Shown here: in pieces, positions 25,689-39,500 of the stretch
Position numbering within the stretch: the stretch's first letter is position 1
Layout: each line of letters opens with the position of its first letter
Notes under the pieces: model-generated
Databases searched by the model: none
What the model was told of the DNA's origin: nothing
What the model saw: the letters and a program-made list of their open reading frames with translations, nothing else
Assembly (NCBI RefSeq): GCF_010015445.1
Contig: NC_053127.1
Span: 24,778,745-24,842,744 of the forward strand
DNA: 64,000 bases
From: Perca fluviatilis
Taxonomy: Eukaryota; Chordata; Actinopteri; Perciformes; Percidae
Direction of reading: 5' to 3'
Translations under genes and position numbers: made by a program

Positions 25689-28600
25689 TACAATGGAGTG
25701 TGCCCAGTGGGATTACACAGGACGTTGGGTTTGAAGGTGGAAAGTTATTAAAAGGTGTGAAGAGAATGTGTGAGACCCCATTTTTGTGACTCCCCGGCGC
25801 AAAGTGCAGTCAGTTGTGCAAGGTGTAAGACGTACAGAGTGTGGACAGGCTATGTTAGGTATTTTCGTGAGCAGAGGTGCAGAGTGCACCTGTGATGCAA
25901 TTGGAAACTGGTAGGGATTAAGAAGAAGAATCTGTCAGTGATACAGTTAGAGGATCAATCGTGGCCAATTAAACCAGTTTATCTAATTGGTTTAGTGAGA
26001 ACTGTCCGTATCTACACATTTCCTTTATTTTGCCAAATGCAAAGGGATTTTTCAAGTGATGGCTAAGGCTGCCGATTGGACTGTTTACCTGGTCACAATA
26101 GTGCCTTTGTTGCTAATATTCCAAACCAGGCATTGGTCTTTTAATGCCATTTACGTAATTGTACAAAGCAGCAATTCAGCATAACAATCATTGTTTACAA
26201 GACGGAGGTATTTATTCAAATACCCTGAAAGGATTATAGATTTTGTTTCCTTTGCTAAGGAACTTTTCCCTGTCCTGCCGCTATCAAATTTAATCAAAAC
26301 AATTACAGGCTTGACTCGGAGTCTGCCCTACCACATTATGTAGTGTTAGCTGCAGCCACAGGCCTTTCTCGATTTCAATTAAAAATGCAGTGCCTTCATA
26401 AAAACGGTTTGTAAAAAATTAACTGCTTCAGGTGCTACTTTTGGGGAAACCATTGGAAATAACAAGATGCAGGAAGCTATTACACCCCCGGCATCTCTGC
26501 GTTTTGGATGAGGATGTAAAGGGAGGAGTAGCAGCGAGGGAACTTTAAAATGTCCTGGAGATTTTTCATGGAGCAACGAGAGTTAGTGTGTTCAGTGCAT
26601 CCAGAATGTCAATGTCCATGCTCGGGTACCCCTGATTAGATGGTTTAAAGTTGTTACCGAGCTGTAGCCTACTTTGAAGAGCACAAAAGTGTGCAGCAAG
26701 TATGTGTGCAAGTTGCCAGTAGCATGGTGCTACCTGCTCAAGATTTAACCAAGGTACCTACAGTGAAAGCCTAGTTTTAAAGCAAATAAATAACTGCAGA
26801 CTGCACATACCTACAGTATCTAGCTACGTTCAGATGGCTATACATAGTTCATTATTTGGGGGGAACAGCATCCTACAAGCTGTTGTGGGTAGATACTGCT
26901 TAATTGTCAGCACTTAAAACGAAGTAGGAACGCAGCTTCTAATTAATGGTAAAACTGTTAAATCTGGCGTATGATATGCATTGTAACTTTTAGAGGTATC
27001 CATTTAGGTGCACCTATGCCGAAAAAAAGAAAGAAAGCTGTCATAAACAATACTGTGGCCTATGCCCAACAGCACTAACCTGCTCCAACATACAGTATAT
27101 TCTGAGAATATATATTATTATCTTAATTATCTATATTATCTTTAAGTGGTTCTTTATGTTTTCAGTACGAACACCTAAGGAGTATTTTATTGTAATAAAT
27201 CAAAAGGAACAAATGTGAAGTTAATGAAATATTCAATCAACCTTAAAAGTGCTAAAATGCCAGCTTAATATGTCACTGGGGAGAAAATTGCAATGATGCA
27301 TTCTGAGCCTCAACTCAGCAAGTAGAGTGTTTCCCTGTGCTTCATGCCTCAGCAAAGAGATTTAACGCACAGGAACCATAAACAGGACCTTTAACTTTAA
27401 GCCTTCACAAGGTTCATAAGAGAGTCTTCTGCATTATAGCTCTGACACTAAAGATTCCAATGTGCAGTATAACCTTTCTGTCGCATTTTGTGTATGTGTG
27501 CACATTTGTTAGAGTTGCTCTAACAACCATGGAAAAAATCCGATATTTTCATCTGGGATGACTTGGACACTAGAAAGCGTAAGTCAGGTATTCTGGGAGA
27601 GTTGTTTCTGAGGTCATCAAATATGATACACCAGCTTAAGGCAACTGCACCCACTCTTTCAAGGGAAGATGGAGAGGAAACCACATACAGCGCCTGTCTA
27701 CTAGTCTGGCAATATCTGACAGTCTTCCTTTAGCAGCCTCCTTTATCTCTTACACCCTCGTACACAAGCATATAAATATACAATGGAAGCTGTTACGATC
27801 CCACACAGACGCAAACATCAATGAACGCACTCACTCTGTCAGTGTGTTTCAGAATTGAAATTATTCCATCTCTCAGGGGTCCTGTTAAGCTCTTACAAAG
27901 CCTCAGTGCGTACAGCAGGTAGATTGATTGTGACTTATTAACTGTGAGTGAGCCCAACAGAGTGCATTAAAACAAAAGGAAATGTGATATTCCCAACCAT
28001 CAAGTGCTTGTTAGAGCTTTAATCAAAGCCCTTCCAAATCTGCATACGGAGCCATGGTAATGAATTCCATATGGCGTCTTTAAAAACAAGAGGAGACCAC
28101 ACCACAGAGCCTCATTACACAAGACGACCCAGAAGATATTCTACAAAGATCTAGCTCGCCAACAGCAAAATAAGAAATTGTTCTCAATAATTATGGCTCT
28201 GGCTTTCATTGTCATCTAAATCATATTTCTCGAAGGACTATGGCACACGAGAAGAATCGCTCAATTTCTTAACTCTTCCTAAATGGGTCTTTACGACTAT
28301 CATTATCACAAACAAAAATACATATAACTAATTCATACTCGAGTGGCAAAACAGCACCCGGCCTCATTTGAGCTGAGAAATGTGCTGCTTTTGACCATTT
28401 GCTGGTTAATAGCAGCAATCCATCCAGCAACGAGGAGCAGTATTGATGCCAGCACTTCTGTTTTAGCTGTGTGAATATGACTGAGAAGTGTAAATCACAG
28501 CCATCATATAATCTGCTCTATTCAGGCACAAAGGTGTGTGGTGGTGGGAGGTGACCGTTCCACATGTTGGCTCCAGCGGTGACAGAAATGACAGAAAGTG

Positions 28601-29207
28601 ACAAGAGTGACAATGATTTTAACCCTGCAGAACAAAATCTGACATTTGATACTATAATATTTGTATCTAAATTCAAGCTTTTACAACTGAATAAACTTGA
28701 GGAATAAAAGCTCTGCATTTAAAGTGCTTGCTCTAGTTTCAAATCAAGCAATCCCTATCCACAGTATAATAATGAAACTATCAGTTGTTTTCTTTTAAGG
28801 GCATTATGACCAAATTATCGTTAAGTTGTTGATTCCAATGGTTGCATTATTATTTATGTGTAGAAAATAGACGAGTGAAGACCGATCGCAGAGGACGTCT
28901 GTGGACTGCGCAGAGCAGCCGGGGACACTGCTTCAGGTAAGAAATGCTGTTGAATGTTTTTTAATGTAATTTTTCAGTGCTGTGAGCACCACAAACATTT
29001 ACTTCCAATGTACTGATGTGAGGGCAGAAAGACTTGGAGATAGATATCTTAAAATAAGGGCATATATATACCCAAAACTATCTGCATGGCTAGATACCAC
29101 CAGGGATGAATGTGAAACAATGTTCTTTTGTAATATGGGCACCACAGCGTTTAATTAAGGCCATTTTTAGCTATATCTTTATAACCCATAAGACTTGTAT
29201 ATTGTAA
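25689..29207. other. Intronic sequence, no gene seen (25689-29207)
   Basis: No repeat was recognised. The segments 26150-26580 and 28010-28340 are non-repetitive, free of simple repeats and rich in ATTA/TAAT-type motifs. They are mentioned only as candidates for conserved non-coding sequence. Confidence 0.4.
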
Positions 29208-29211
29208 TTAA

Positions 29212-29556
29212 AGGAACACGCTGACTTATTGGGACTTTAGCTTATTCACCATATCCCCCAGAGTTAGATAAGTCCATACATACCCTTCTCATCTCCGTGC
29301 GTGTCATAGCTCTGTCTGGCGCCCACCGCTAGCCTAGCTTAGCACAGATCCTGGAGGTAACCGGCTCCATCTAGCCTCACTCTCTGCTCCTCACCAAGGG
29401 GCTTCTCAGGTGCTGCGAGCAAATCACTCCGCCCAAGTAGCAGTGCTTCGCCTTCTGAGAATATAGTTCCCAGTATGTATACGGTTAGAAGACGGCTGTG
29501 TCTCACGTGGGGGATACGGTGAATAAGCTAAAGTCCCAATAAGTCGGCGTGTTCCT
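29212..29556. mobile_element. TTAA-flanked MITE with ~47-bp inverted repeats
   Basis: The left end AGGAACACGCTGACTTATTG... is matched by the reverse complement of the right end AGGAACACGCCGACTTATTG..., continuing through GGGACTTTAGCTTATTCACC and beyond. That makes about 47 bp of inverted repeat with two mismatches. TTAA flanks both sides (29208-29211 and 29557-29560). TTAA target sites point to the piggyBac or Kolobok superfamily. The 345-bp element has no coding capacity. Confidence 0.85.
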
Positions 29557-31161
29557 TTAAAGCAAGTTTAATTAAAGGTATATCCGGTGAAACTGTGGAG
29601 GCAACTTTCTGTCAATTTAAAATGTTCTAGTTCAATATTTATAATCCTAATTATGTGAAGAAATTGTGATTATCATTTTAGCTATAATCCTGCTAAACGT
29701 ATTCAAGTTAAAGAGGAGATAGGAAAGGCTGATCATTTCTTGAGTAAACACAAGAAAGGGGGAAAAGAACAGGGACAAGCGCAGCTATTCACAACAAAGT
29801 TAATCAGGCTTGCCTGAAAACAACTGAAGCTTCAGTGGATGTCTAATTGGATTAAACCAAAACAGAGGATATGTTTTGTCTGCAGTTGTTGTGATGGCTT
29901 GACCTCTAATGGCAGTCCTTTTTTTAATTTCTTCAGCTCCTCAATCAGTCTAAGACTAATGACTACTGGCACATCTGACACATGGTGGCCAGGCAGTTTT
30001 CTAGAGAATGACTCTTATAAGTTAAAACTGAGGGAGAATTGGTCAAGGTCATTGAGAAAGGCGAAGCAGCTCCAGCAGCGTAAAACTCTCACAAATCACA
30101 GACTGTCTGGCTTGCCGCTCTCTCCTCCAGGGGACATTTAACCCACTCCTGCGATGACCTTTCCAGGCAGGGAGGGCCGTCACTTCAGAGGTTTATGTGG
30201 CAACGTACCTGCCAGGACAGCTGATGACACATTTCAAACAGGACGTGCGAGCACCTTGGTGCTGTTGAGGAGCGTTAAAAGTAGAGGAGAGGGACAACGG
30301 CTTACAGCTCCCTAAGGCTGATGCTAATCTCATTCATATACCACTGCACAGGCCATCTCTACTGTAACCTGTCAAACTGTTCCAGGCCTACTAAGCTGGA
30401 ATCAACGGTTACACTCCATTACAAAAAGTAAATATTGGTGAACGCATATCTAAAGAAAACTGGCTAAATATCAGTTATTCGTCCAATATCAAACACACTA
30501 GACCTTACAAGTTAGGGGGATTTACTGCATTTATTTAGGGGTGACTTGCAAACACTTATTAAAATCAAAGTGACTGAAAATGTGCCGTCTGTAAGGAGTA
30601 AGGCAGAACCCCTCCTGAGCCAATCAGGAACAAATATGTCTTTTGTTTTGAGTGCCAATTATAGCACACCATCAGGCCAATCATTGAATTCTTTAAAATG
30701 CTGTGGCAAGATGCACAATGTCGCCATGTTGCGTGAAATTAACTGAGCAAATGGACAGAGACTGATCCATACATGTAGTCCTGTTATCATGGGGTCATAA
30801 CTGGTGTGGCCATGATTATTTTATTGTGTCTCTCATTTCACTATTTTTACACACGCATTACTGCCAAATTGACTGAGCTGACACGACCTCTGGAAAAATG
30901 CCTCTATATTTACTGTGAGTATGGCAGAGTGTTTCAGGATCAATTAAGTGAGTGTGTGAGTCTCTGTGTGTGTGTTTGTAGGTCAGCCTTTTAAGCACTG
31001 CCTATCATCCGAGAGGCTGTGAGCCATCAATGACTAATGTGTCAGTCTGTCACAGTCAAGGACCTACCATATGGCGCCAGCCCCCCCCCTTAAACTAATG
31101 GGTGGGCTGGGAGAAACAGCACAGCTAACTAACCACACTTACAAAGCCAAACTGTGTGTAG

Positions 31162-31418
31162 TAGGGATGCAAATGTTAAGCAGTTTTTGTTTTACTCAAT
31201 CGGCCATATCAACGATTAATAATTGATTAACCATGAAAGCTTCTGAAATACAAAATCCATGCTTTTTAGCACAACGTTCAATCATTAACTGAATAAATAC
31301 CAGTAGGACCATTGAGCATGCTTTCATAATGTATTCCTGATTGATCAAAAGTTTGATGGATGATTTACTGATCATTGATGAATCATTAATATTGCTATTC
31401 TCTAGTCTGTGTGCATAT
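31162..31418. mobile_element. Possible degraded hAT-like element
   Basis: A TAGGGATGCAAATG start is followed by AACGATTAATAATTGATTAA and many ATTGATGAATCATTAA-like motifs, ending near TTCTCTA. The style is hAT-like, but the ends match poorly and the flanking 8-mers (GTGTGTAG, GTCTGTGT) do not form a clear duplication. Confidence 0.3.
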
Positions 31419-34289
31419 ATGAGCAAGGCAATGTGCCAATTAGAGCAGGCTCAGACTGTGGAGGGTGGCCCAGAGGCAAAGCACCGCTGTGGCCACCTCT
31501 CCTAGGAAGCCCTCCAATTACCACCCAGCAGGTGCAGTGTCTGGTTGACTCATGAGAACACATGACGCACGCGGAACCTCATAGAATTGAGGTACTCTAT
31601 CGCTCTCTCTGCCAGTCTTGTGTCTCTGCCCCTCCCCTCCCTGCCTTTGTGACTTTTAATCCAATATTTTTCCATCACCTCTTTTTATCTTCCTTCCTCA
31701 ATTTGTTTCTTCTAAATTGAAAGTAATTCCAAAGATATCGACCGAGTGAAAGCGAGGTAAAGGAGAGGTTGGTTTTTTGTTTTGTTTTTTAATGCGTTGC
31801 CTTTCAACTCAGCATCTTCTTGGTATGGGAGTCCGAGGCAGCTGATGTGACCTAACCTTGCCACCACATGGTGACTACTGTGCCAACCCTACTTGGATTC
31901 CTGCTGATGAGACGTCGGCCATGACAGTCCATCAGCGTCTCTGCCTGCTCCTTTGTTTTCCACCCTCTTAAATCTCCGCTAAGTCACTTTCAAAGTCTGT
32001 ATTTAACAATCAGCAAGTCAGGAGATGTGTCACAGGTCAAGCTGGCTAATGTATTACTATAGCCATCAGTGGCAAATTAGCTCAATATTGCCCTCAAAAT
32101 GCATTGCCATCATTTACATTATGTAGCTGGAGCACAGGCCACAACAAAAACATGCCTTTGTTGTAAACGTTTTTTCTGGTTAAAATTAAGAATATTTTTG
32201 ATTTTGAGTGTTTGCTGTTTTATAGTTGATTCTGAGGCATTATGGCTACACCAGAGGACATGCTGCTTTCTTAGATATTTTGTTAAGGCATGAAATGCGT
32301 TGTCATAATACACATACATCAGAAATTAAATCATTATCAAACAGTGCATCTCCTAAAGTAATTTGTCGAGCTTACTGTATAGCCACATTTTTTCAGCACA
32401 AGATCCGGTACGTCACATATGTACATGTATATTGATGCAAGCCTAACAGGCAATGTAGATGGAAGTGCAGTGCTGTAGATCCAAACCTCGCTTTTAATAA
32501 TCAATAAGCAGAAATGATAAAGACATTTCTTAACAAATCCCAAGCTGTTGGGATTGGAACAAGCTCCAATTCAAAACCAATTCAAACCCTCTTACTGTGT
32601 CTGTCAATAGAATTTATGTGAACATGATTTTTACCATGGTGAATATCTGTGCCCCTTGTGCCACATCTTCAAAATAAGACAAGCAGTGACGCTGGAAGCC
32701 AATGCAACCTGCGACTCATGAAGCTGTTCCACTGACAGAGCCTTGGCCCCATTCGAACCTTGCAGAAGCAAGTGTGTCAGCCATGCAAAATGGAGAACAG
32801 ATGTGGTATATGGGCAGAGTAATATAGTCTTAGGCTGCCTCCACCGCACCTGATGATATGGAGCCAATAGGGGCATTTGTCAAATGCAATCAGGTGTGAT
32901 GGAGGGAAGAGATAGAGCGGGCAAAGAGAAAGAGGGAGGGTGTGGGGGACTGCTGAACAGCTTGAGCCCTGCCAAACTCTCTTCAGAGCATCAGCTGTGG
33001 GGGTACAAAGACCAAAACATGTGCCCACCCCTACATGAAGACAGCTCTGTTCTGAAAGGAGAGTATCACTTACAAAAAAACCTTAATCACACAGGAGACT
33101 GTTTAAAAATCAATCCACTCTGTATTTCTGCGAAGATATTTAAACTGTGGATGGTTTACAGTGCACACACACACAAAAAAAGGTGCATCTCAAATGCAAA
33201 AATTTCCTAAAATGCCACAAGGTCAGATTTTAATCAAAGGTAAGAGACACTCAGCGCTTCATTTTCATGTGAACTATGGAGCTATCTCTTTTCTGCTGCT
33301 CTTTTCTAAGCCTATAAAAAGGTCCACAAGGTCAGAATAAAGGCCAGTGCAGTCCCCTAAGTAGGGCACTTGAATGGAAAGTCTGAATCTGATTTACAGT
33401 TTGGCCACATGTGCAAGCTGCCAATGACTGGGCAGCCAGCCAGACAGAGCAAAGGAGTGTGTCTGTGAGGCTGCAGGTAGTAATGAATGCTGGCCCTATC
33501 TCAGAATTCTGATGTATATTGACACAATCATATTACTAACACGGAGCACTAAAACATTTTACAAATTGTGTGAAGAAACAGATCGTAGAGATCAGAACAT
33601 CAAAACCATGTACGAGAGTTTCTGTTTTACTTGAGGAACCAAATCAGCCTCAACCTGCTGGAATTTTTATCCGTGTCAGTGATGACATGCGTTAAACTTC
33701 TAAAACTCCATCATACCGACAAGTTTCCCTCCTTTGTGTTAATGGAAAATTGCATCTCATGTACATGTGCATGTGTTGTATCCTCAAACCAGATGGCAAT
33801 GGGGCAATTTAGTTAAATGATTACTAATTTAAAGAGGAACACCATTGGTGGAAAATTTGCACCAAATCTTTTTTTATTTTATTTTTTATTTGCAAAAGCA
33901 AAACATTGGTCCAATATACAAACATAATTCTGATGTATGTGCCATTTTGCTAATTCAAATCTGTTGCACCGTGGGATGGAACTCATGCTGTGTAAATATC
34001 ACTCACTCTAAAACGCTCACTCTAAAACACATGAGCTGCCATCATGTGTTCATTTGCATTCTTCTTTTAAGTACTTATTGCCTAAAAGAAGAAAGACAAT
34101 TTCCCAAGATAAAAGCGAAAGGTTAGTCACAAAGATGCTAACATGCCAAATAAAGAGACATGAACTCATGTAATCTGGCTACATGATTTCAAGGCACATA
34201 TGCGGTTATTGATATTGAAAATTTCCAAACCCCTACATTTAGCATTCAGTGGATATATATTGTGAATGCACATTGAAACAGCCTTAGAT

Positions 34290-34309
34290 GATATATATAT
34301 ATATATATT
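34290..34309 (+). repeat. Short (AT)n run
   Basis: About ten AT units lie in AT-rich sequence. Confidence 0.85.
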
Positions 34310-34734
34310 TATGGAGGGATCCTTATAAAATGTGTAGGTTATGTGTTTATTTCAAAATAATATATGCCTATTTATTGTTGTCAGATTCTTGAAAGACTAA
34401 AATTTCAACATCAGTACCTGCCTCAAAATCCAATATTTGTTGGGCTAGAGTGTGATTCATGCCTGCATGCACATATTTTATTAAAGTGCATCTAAAGATT
34501 GTCAATATGCTGGGTGCGTAATGTCCATCTCCAGTGATTTCGGGCATGTCTGCTCAAACATGGGTATTTTAGTTGTGTACAAACACTCACTGGCATCACC
34601 ACAACTTACACCAGCACACAGCTGTAGCTGGTTTGGCTGGACAAAGACAATCAGGGAACACTGCCACGTCTGGACTATGCATTGGGACCAGTTTAAATGA
34701 GTGGTGTGCTGCAGCAGTGCCCTGAGACTGGAAA

Positions 34735-34737
<3 letters not shown>

Positions 34738-34769
<32 letters not shown>
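34738..34769 (+). repeat. (CA)n microsatellite, 32 bp
   Basis: This is an uninterrupted CA run after GGAAAAAA. Confidence 0.95.
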
Positions 34770-34771
<2 letters not shown>

Positions 34772-36382
34772 TAAATGGGCCAACTATGGCAGTAAATAAA
34801 TTATGTAAAATCACTGCATATCCATATTAACACAGTGACTGCAAGTACTGCAAGTTTTGAGAATGAATTTAGCTCCAAAATTGAAAATCTTGCTTCTTTT
34901 ATTTTCTTTTTTTTCACCTAATTTAATTTTATATTTGATGTGAAGATGGACACACAGCATTTACTTTGTAACCATTGCTATAGCAGGTGGCTAACCTTTT
35001 TTTCTGAAATAAATGAGTGAAAACAGTGTGTCTTTTTAAATATTTCTTTTTCAGTGAAGTTGAGTGTGTTTCATGGGCCTATTAAGATGTACCATTGTGT
35101 CAGCATGTCACTTCTATTCACATACCATTCTGCATTAAACAAGGTTTGAGCCAAAGTAGGCACGGCACAAGCAGATGGTCAAAATGACATTTACTTCCTG
35201 AGTCCGTTTTGTCTACAACATACTCAATTCAAATGCATGCACACAAAATGTTTGTACAAATCCCCGCGCCAATTTCAAGCATGACAAAAACAAATCAATC
35301 AACCTGATGCATTCACTATGCATCCTTATAACATTACAAATATGTTGTACATAGTTTAGCATATGGGCAACAATATCGAGGGCAGGCTAATAAGAAACAC
35401 AGCTGTAATGACAGCTCCTATTTCCTGTTAGTCTTACTTTTTTTGTCATTGAAAGTTACTTTTTTTTTTACACACACATATCTTCTCATTCACACAGCGA
35501 GTTGGCAGCTGGAAGACTTGCTGGCAGATGCTTCGATGCAATCAACCCGTCACTTGAGCATGATACCGCCTGTCCATTTTGTGTTCACCTCGTATCACAT
35601 TCAAATGAAATTCAAAGCTGTTTCCAATGTAATTCTGGCTTTTCCACCCAACACGGCTAACACAAACCACTTACACTATGACATAGTGGAAGGTTGACAG
35701 ATGTGCTTCTAAGTTAAACAGATTCTCTTCAAACTTTTCATCCTTCTGTGCTGCCACTAGATGAAAAAAGGGTACAGAAAAAAAGAAAAAAGAAAACCAC
35801 ACACAAAATGTTAAGTGACACTAATTTGGTCAAGCCAATTCAATGAATTTAATGAAATACAATTTCTGCTTGGACAATACTCCCACCAGTTGGTCTGAGC
35901 GTCAGTGAGAGGGAACATTAACATATCCCTGTCTATCATAAACACATCCAATCCAGCTGGCTTCCCTTAAACCACTAGAGGGAGAAATACACTGTGATTT
36001 ACCACAAAAGAGTCAGGTATTTAATATATATATGGAGAGGTTAATTTTTCTGTCAGAATTGAAATGTATATTCAGTTTTGTGCTGGCACCTTTTCAGTCT
36101 ACATAATTTTATTTTAGTGGGTCATTTATCTTTAAAAGGGATGAGTGCTCCTTGGTGGCTTTTACAATGTGTGTTCAGCTGGAAGAGACTGATGCTGGGC
36201 TGGCAGCGGGCTTATCAAAAAACAAGTTGAGGCAACGCTCCAGGAGGCAAGAAGGAAAGAAGGATAAAATCCATGTTTCTGCTCAACTAACCATCAAACC
36301 TAATTACCTGTGGATAGGACTTATGGGCCACACGTTGGGTTCAAAGTTTCCTGATCAGGAAGTGGCTTGGAGGGAGCTTTGG

Positions 36383-36435
36383 TGTATGTGTGTGCATATA
36401 TGTGTGTGCGTGTGCGTGTGCGTGCGTGTGTGTGA
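36383..36435 (+). repeat. Degenerate (GT)n tract
   Basis: GTGTGT is interrupted by CATATA and several GC steps (GTGCGTGTGCGTG), ending GTGTGTGAGC. Confidence 0.85.
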
Positions 36436-38053
36436 GCCTGGTCAATGTGTCCGTGACAAAAAGATTAGGCTGAGAGACAAGACTTGGTGCCAGATCCTGG
36501 CTGTGTGCCATTAGTTCAATCAAGCAGATTTATTTAGCTTTTAGACAATTCGACCAGAACCGTGAGATACCACTTCAGAAAATAAGCTAAATATTATTCA
36601 TGGCATGGCATCTACAATAAGGGATCTGTTGTCACTATCTAGCATCGTATGCACGTCCGCTCACTCACTACATAGTAAGCACACGGACACAATAATGCAC
36701 AGAATTCACAGTAAATGACAAGCGCTTGTTGACATGGCATTACATTTATCTTATTTTTGAATCCTCTGTATGTTATATTTCACCAGATTACATTGGCTTT
36801 ATGATAGACGGTATGTGTACAGCTAGACGGCTTTTATTTTTTTAAGAAAATGCTAAATAAGGATACATTTAATATTTATACTGTATCATGATCTGCCTTA
36901 TCTTCATCTCCATCAGTATCTTTCTCTTCCCCCCTCTCCCCGTGTAGAAACACAAACAGGGTTATTTAAACAAAAATGGCTTTACAACTCCACCATCTAC
37001 CATTGATTAAAACTGATCTGCTGATACAAGGTGTGAAAGAAACAACACAATCCATTTCCTACTTTCATTTACATAGCTCTTGTCAGGGATTTAAGGTCCA
37101 ACATGCTTTAGCACTGTCTACAAAAGAATGAAAATTATCATTATCAGTTATCCATAGTGAGTTCATTGTTTTTTCATTTTATTTTACCATTATATTACCT
37201 AGTTTCCCCCAGTGAAGCTGACCTATTTTACTGCAAGTGAGATGCTTGGGACAAATGCAGATGTAAAAAAAGAAAAGAAAACGAACGGCTTAAAAAAAAA
37301 AAAATCGCGCCTGTGCTGATTGTGTGAGGAAATGAGCGCAGGTTATTTCACCTCAAATGTAGTCAACCAGTAATATAAATCTTAGCATTACACTGTCAAA
37401 CATCTTTGTTCAGTTTTGTCTGCCCCAGGTAGATCCATGAAAGCGCCCGTGTGAGTTGCTGACTGCCATACTGTGCAGTTGCCTCAAGTAAAAATGAGCT
37501 TTTGTTAATATCAGATGGTGACATGTGCTCCCTTCAATCATCACAAAAAGGGCTTTAGAAAGAAACAGCAAGAGAGCTATTACTCTACTATTCAAAATGT
37601 GCCGGTAATTGTTTAAACAGTTAAGGATCAGAATAGACCAACACTGCCCAATATATTGTTTTTATATCGGTTCTGATACTCATAAACAAAGTTTGAAATA
37701 GATTTCCAATTTGCATTGTATATTGCTTCAGCCACCTTTCAAAAATCGTTGGTTGTTTCCAGTGTGAGCGGTTCAAATGAGGACTTTGATTAGATCTATT
37801 AACTAAACACACAGGCAAATAGCTGGGTAAGTGGACTCATTTTAAACTCTAACCAATAATGTCAGGCACATAATCATCAGTGGTCAATTTACATCTGAGT
37901 AAATGTTCTTTGCAATACCAAGCAAGCAGTGTGTCTGTAGTTTGTACAGTAGGCATTTCCCTCTTTGTGAAGTACAGTGGATAAGGACTGAGTAATTTAC
38001 TGTATGCGTGTTGCCATTATAAATTAACAAATACATTGACACCCTGTGTGTAA

Positions 38054-38420
38054 TAGAGCTGGGCGATATGGAAAAAATCAAGTATCACGATATTTTTGAC
38101 CAAATACATCGATGTCGATATTGCGGCGATATTGTTGTTGACTATTGGTGATTTCACAATATATTTGCACAATGAGAATTTTGATAATTAATCACCAATG
38201 ATGTGGATACAATGACTAAGTGTATAAAGGCAAATACTAGAACAGCTACAACAGCTTGGTAAGTTCAGAAAAGTACATCACTTTACTGTAATGCAGCCTT
38301 TAAAACCAGGAAAAGACAATACTTGTGTCATATCATGATATTATATATTACGATATCCAAAATTTAAGACGATATCTAGCCTCATATATCGATATGATAT
38401 TGATATATTGCTCAGCCCTA
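38054..38420. mobile_element. hAT-type MITE (367 bp)
   Basis: The termini are TAGAGCTGGGCGATAT and, on the opposite strand, TAGGGCTGAGCAATAT, a 16-bp inverted repeat with three mismatches. The same 8 bp, GTGTGTAA, flanks both sides (38046-38053 and 38421-38428). The interior repeats ATCGATAT/GATATTG motifs and holds no coding frame. This is the familiar fish hAT miniature element structure. Confidence 0.88.
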
Positions 38421-39179
38421 GTGTGTAAACTATCCCTCTGTGCCAAAAAGCCATAGATAAGTTGCTCCACATGCAGCTCTACATACAGTAAGAACACAAC
38501 ACATGAACCAGAATTGATTATGGCTTTAGAAAGCTGTATTAGCCATTTGACTATTTTTAGCCACCACCACTTTGGTCCAGACTGAAATATCTTACTAACT
38601 ATGGGATAGTATGCAATAACATTTCTATTGAGGTTTTCTACTAAATCTTCAGGTGTCTGTTGTTATATATTATGATGTCCTCCAACAAAATCCTTAATTT
38701 GAATAAAGTGATTCATCGGATTAAATTAGTTACTTTTTTTATTAAATCAACTTTCTTTAATGAATATAACTCTTTTCGTCAACATAAATACATGTACGCA
38801 GCAGGCTAAACCAATAAGGGCATAATATAATAATGATGAAATAATAATCTTGCCCTTAGGCTTACAGCAACATTTTGCTAGGACAGGATCAACGCTTATC
38901 AACGAGTTATTGGAATTGTTGTGATCACACGTGTCTGAAACAATCCTGCGCAGTCACCAATGGAATCTAATTCTCAAATAGTATAGTATTAATATTATCA
39001 GTGTAGCCCAATCTTTATCTCCAACTGTGCAGAAATACTGATCTGAATACAGATTTAAAGAGAATGAATAGACTTGCAAAAAAAAAAAAAGCTGCACAAC
39101 ATTCAAAATGTTGAATGTTGATTTAAAATGTGTATGTCAACATTATAGATGAAGCTTCAAACTATTTGGTACAGGCCTA

Positions 39180-39500
39180 CATTGAGATCATTGTATTGAT
39201 CCCGTTAATAGTGACTTTTTTTCTCTAGAGCCACCATGAGATGGACATTTTTGTTTTGGGGTTAAAAATCTTGACAATCCACTATCATAGTTCTTAGATG
39301 ATGAATCCTAACAATGTTTTGTGATCCCCTGACTTTGTATCCAGCACAACTAGGTTACAATTTCACTTTGTCCACAACAGCATGTTAACACTGTGAACGT
39401 GTTAGCATGTGGACATTAGCATTTAGCTAAAAGCACAGTTGTAACTAAGCAAAGCCTCACAGAGCTGCTAGCATGACTCGACTCTTCATCTTGTTTAAAC
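39180..39500 (+). repeat. Fish interspersed repeat (GCTAGCATG/TTAGCATG-rich)
   Basis: Blocks TCTAGAGCCACCATGAGATG, GTGATCCCCTGACTTTGTAT, GTTAGCATGTGGACATTAGC and CCTCACAGAGCTGCTAGCAT occur in the order found in a very common teleost repeat. The middle part of the usual element is missing. The boundaries are approximate and I cannot give the family name. Confidence 0.6.

Larger units (their letters stand above)
29561..38045. other. Intronic sequence, mostly unique (29561-38045)
   Basis: It contains the possible hAT relic at 31.2 kb, the 34.3 and 34.7 kb microsatellites, the degenerate GT tract at 36.4 kb and A/T homopolymer patches at 31772-31790 and 37265-37303. No coding exon was recognised. 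Confidence 0.5.
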
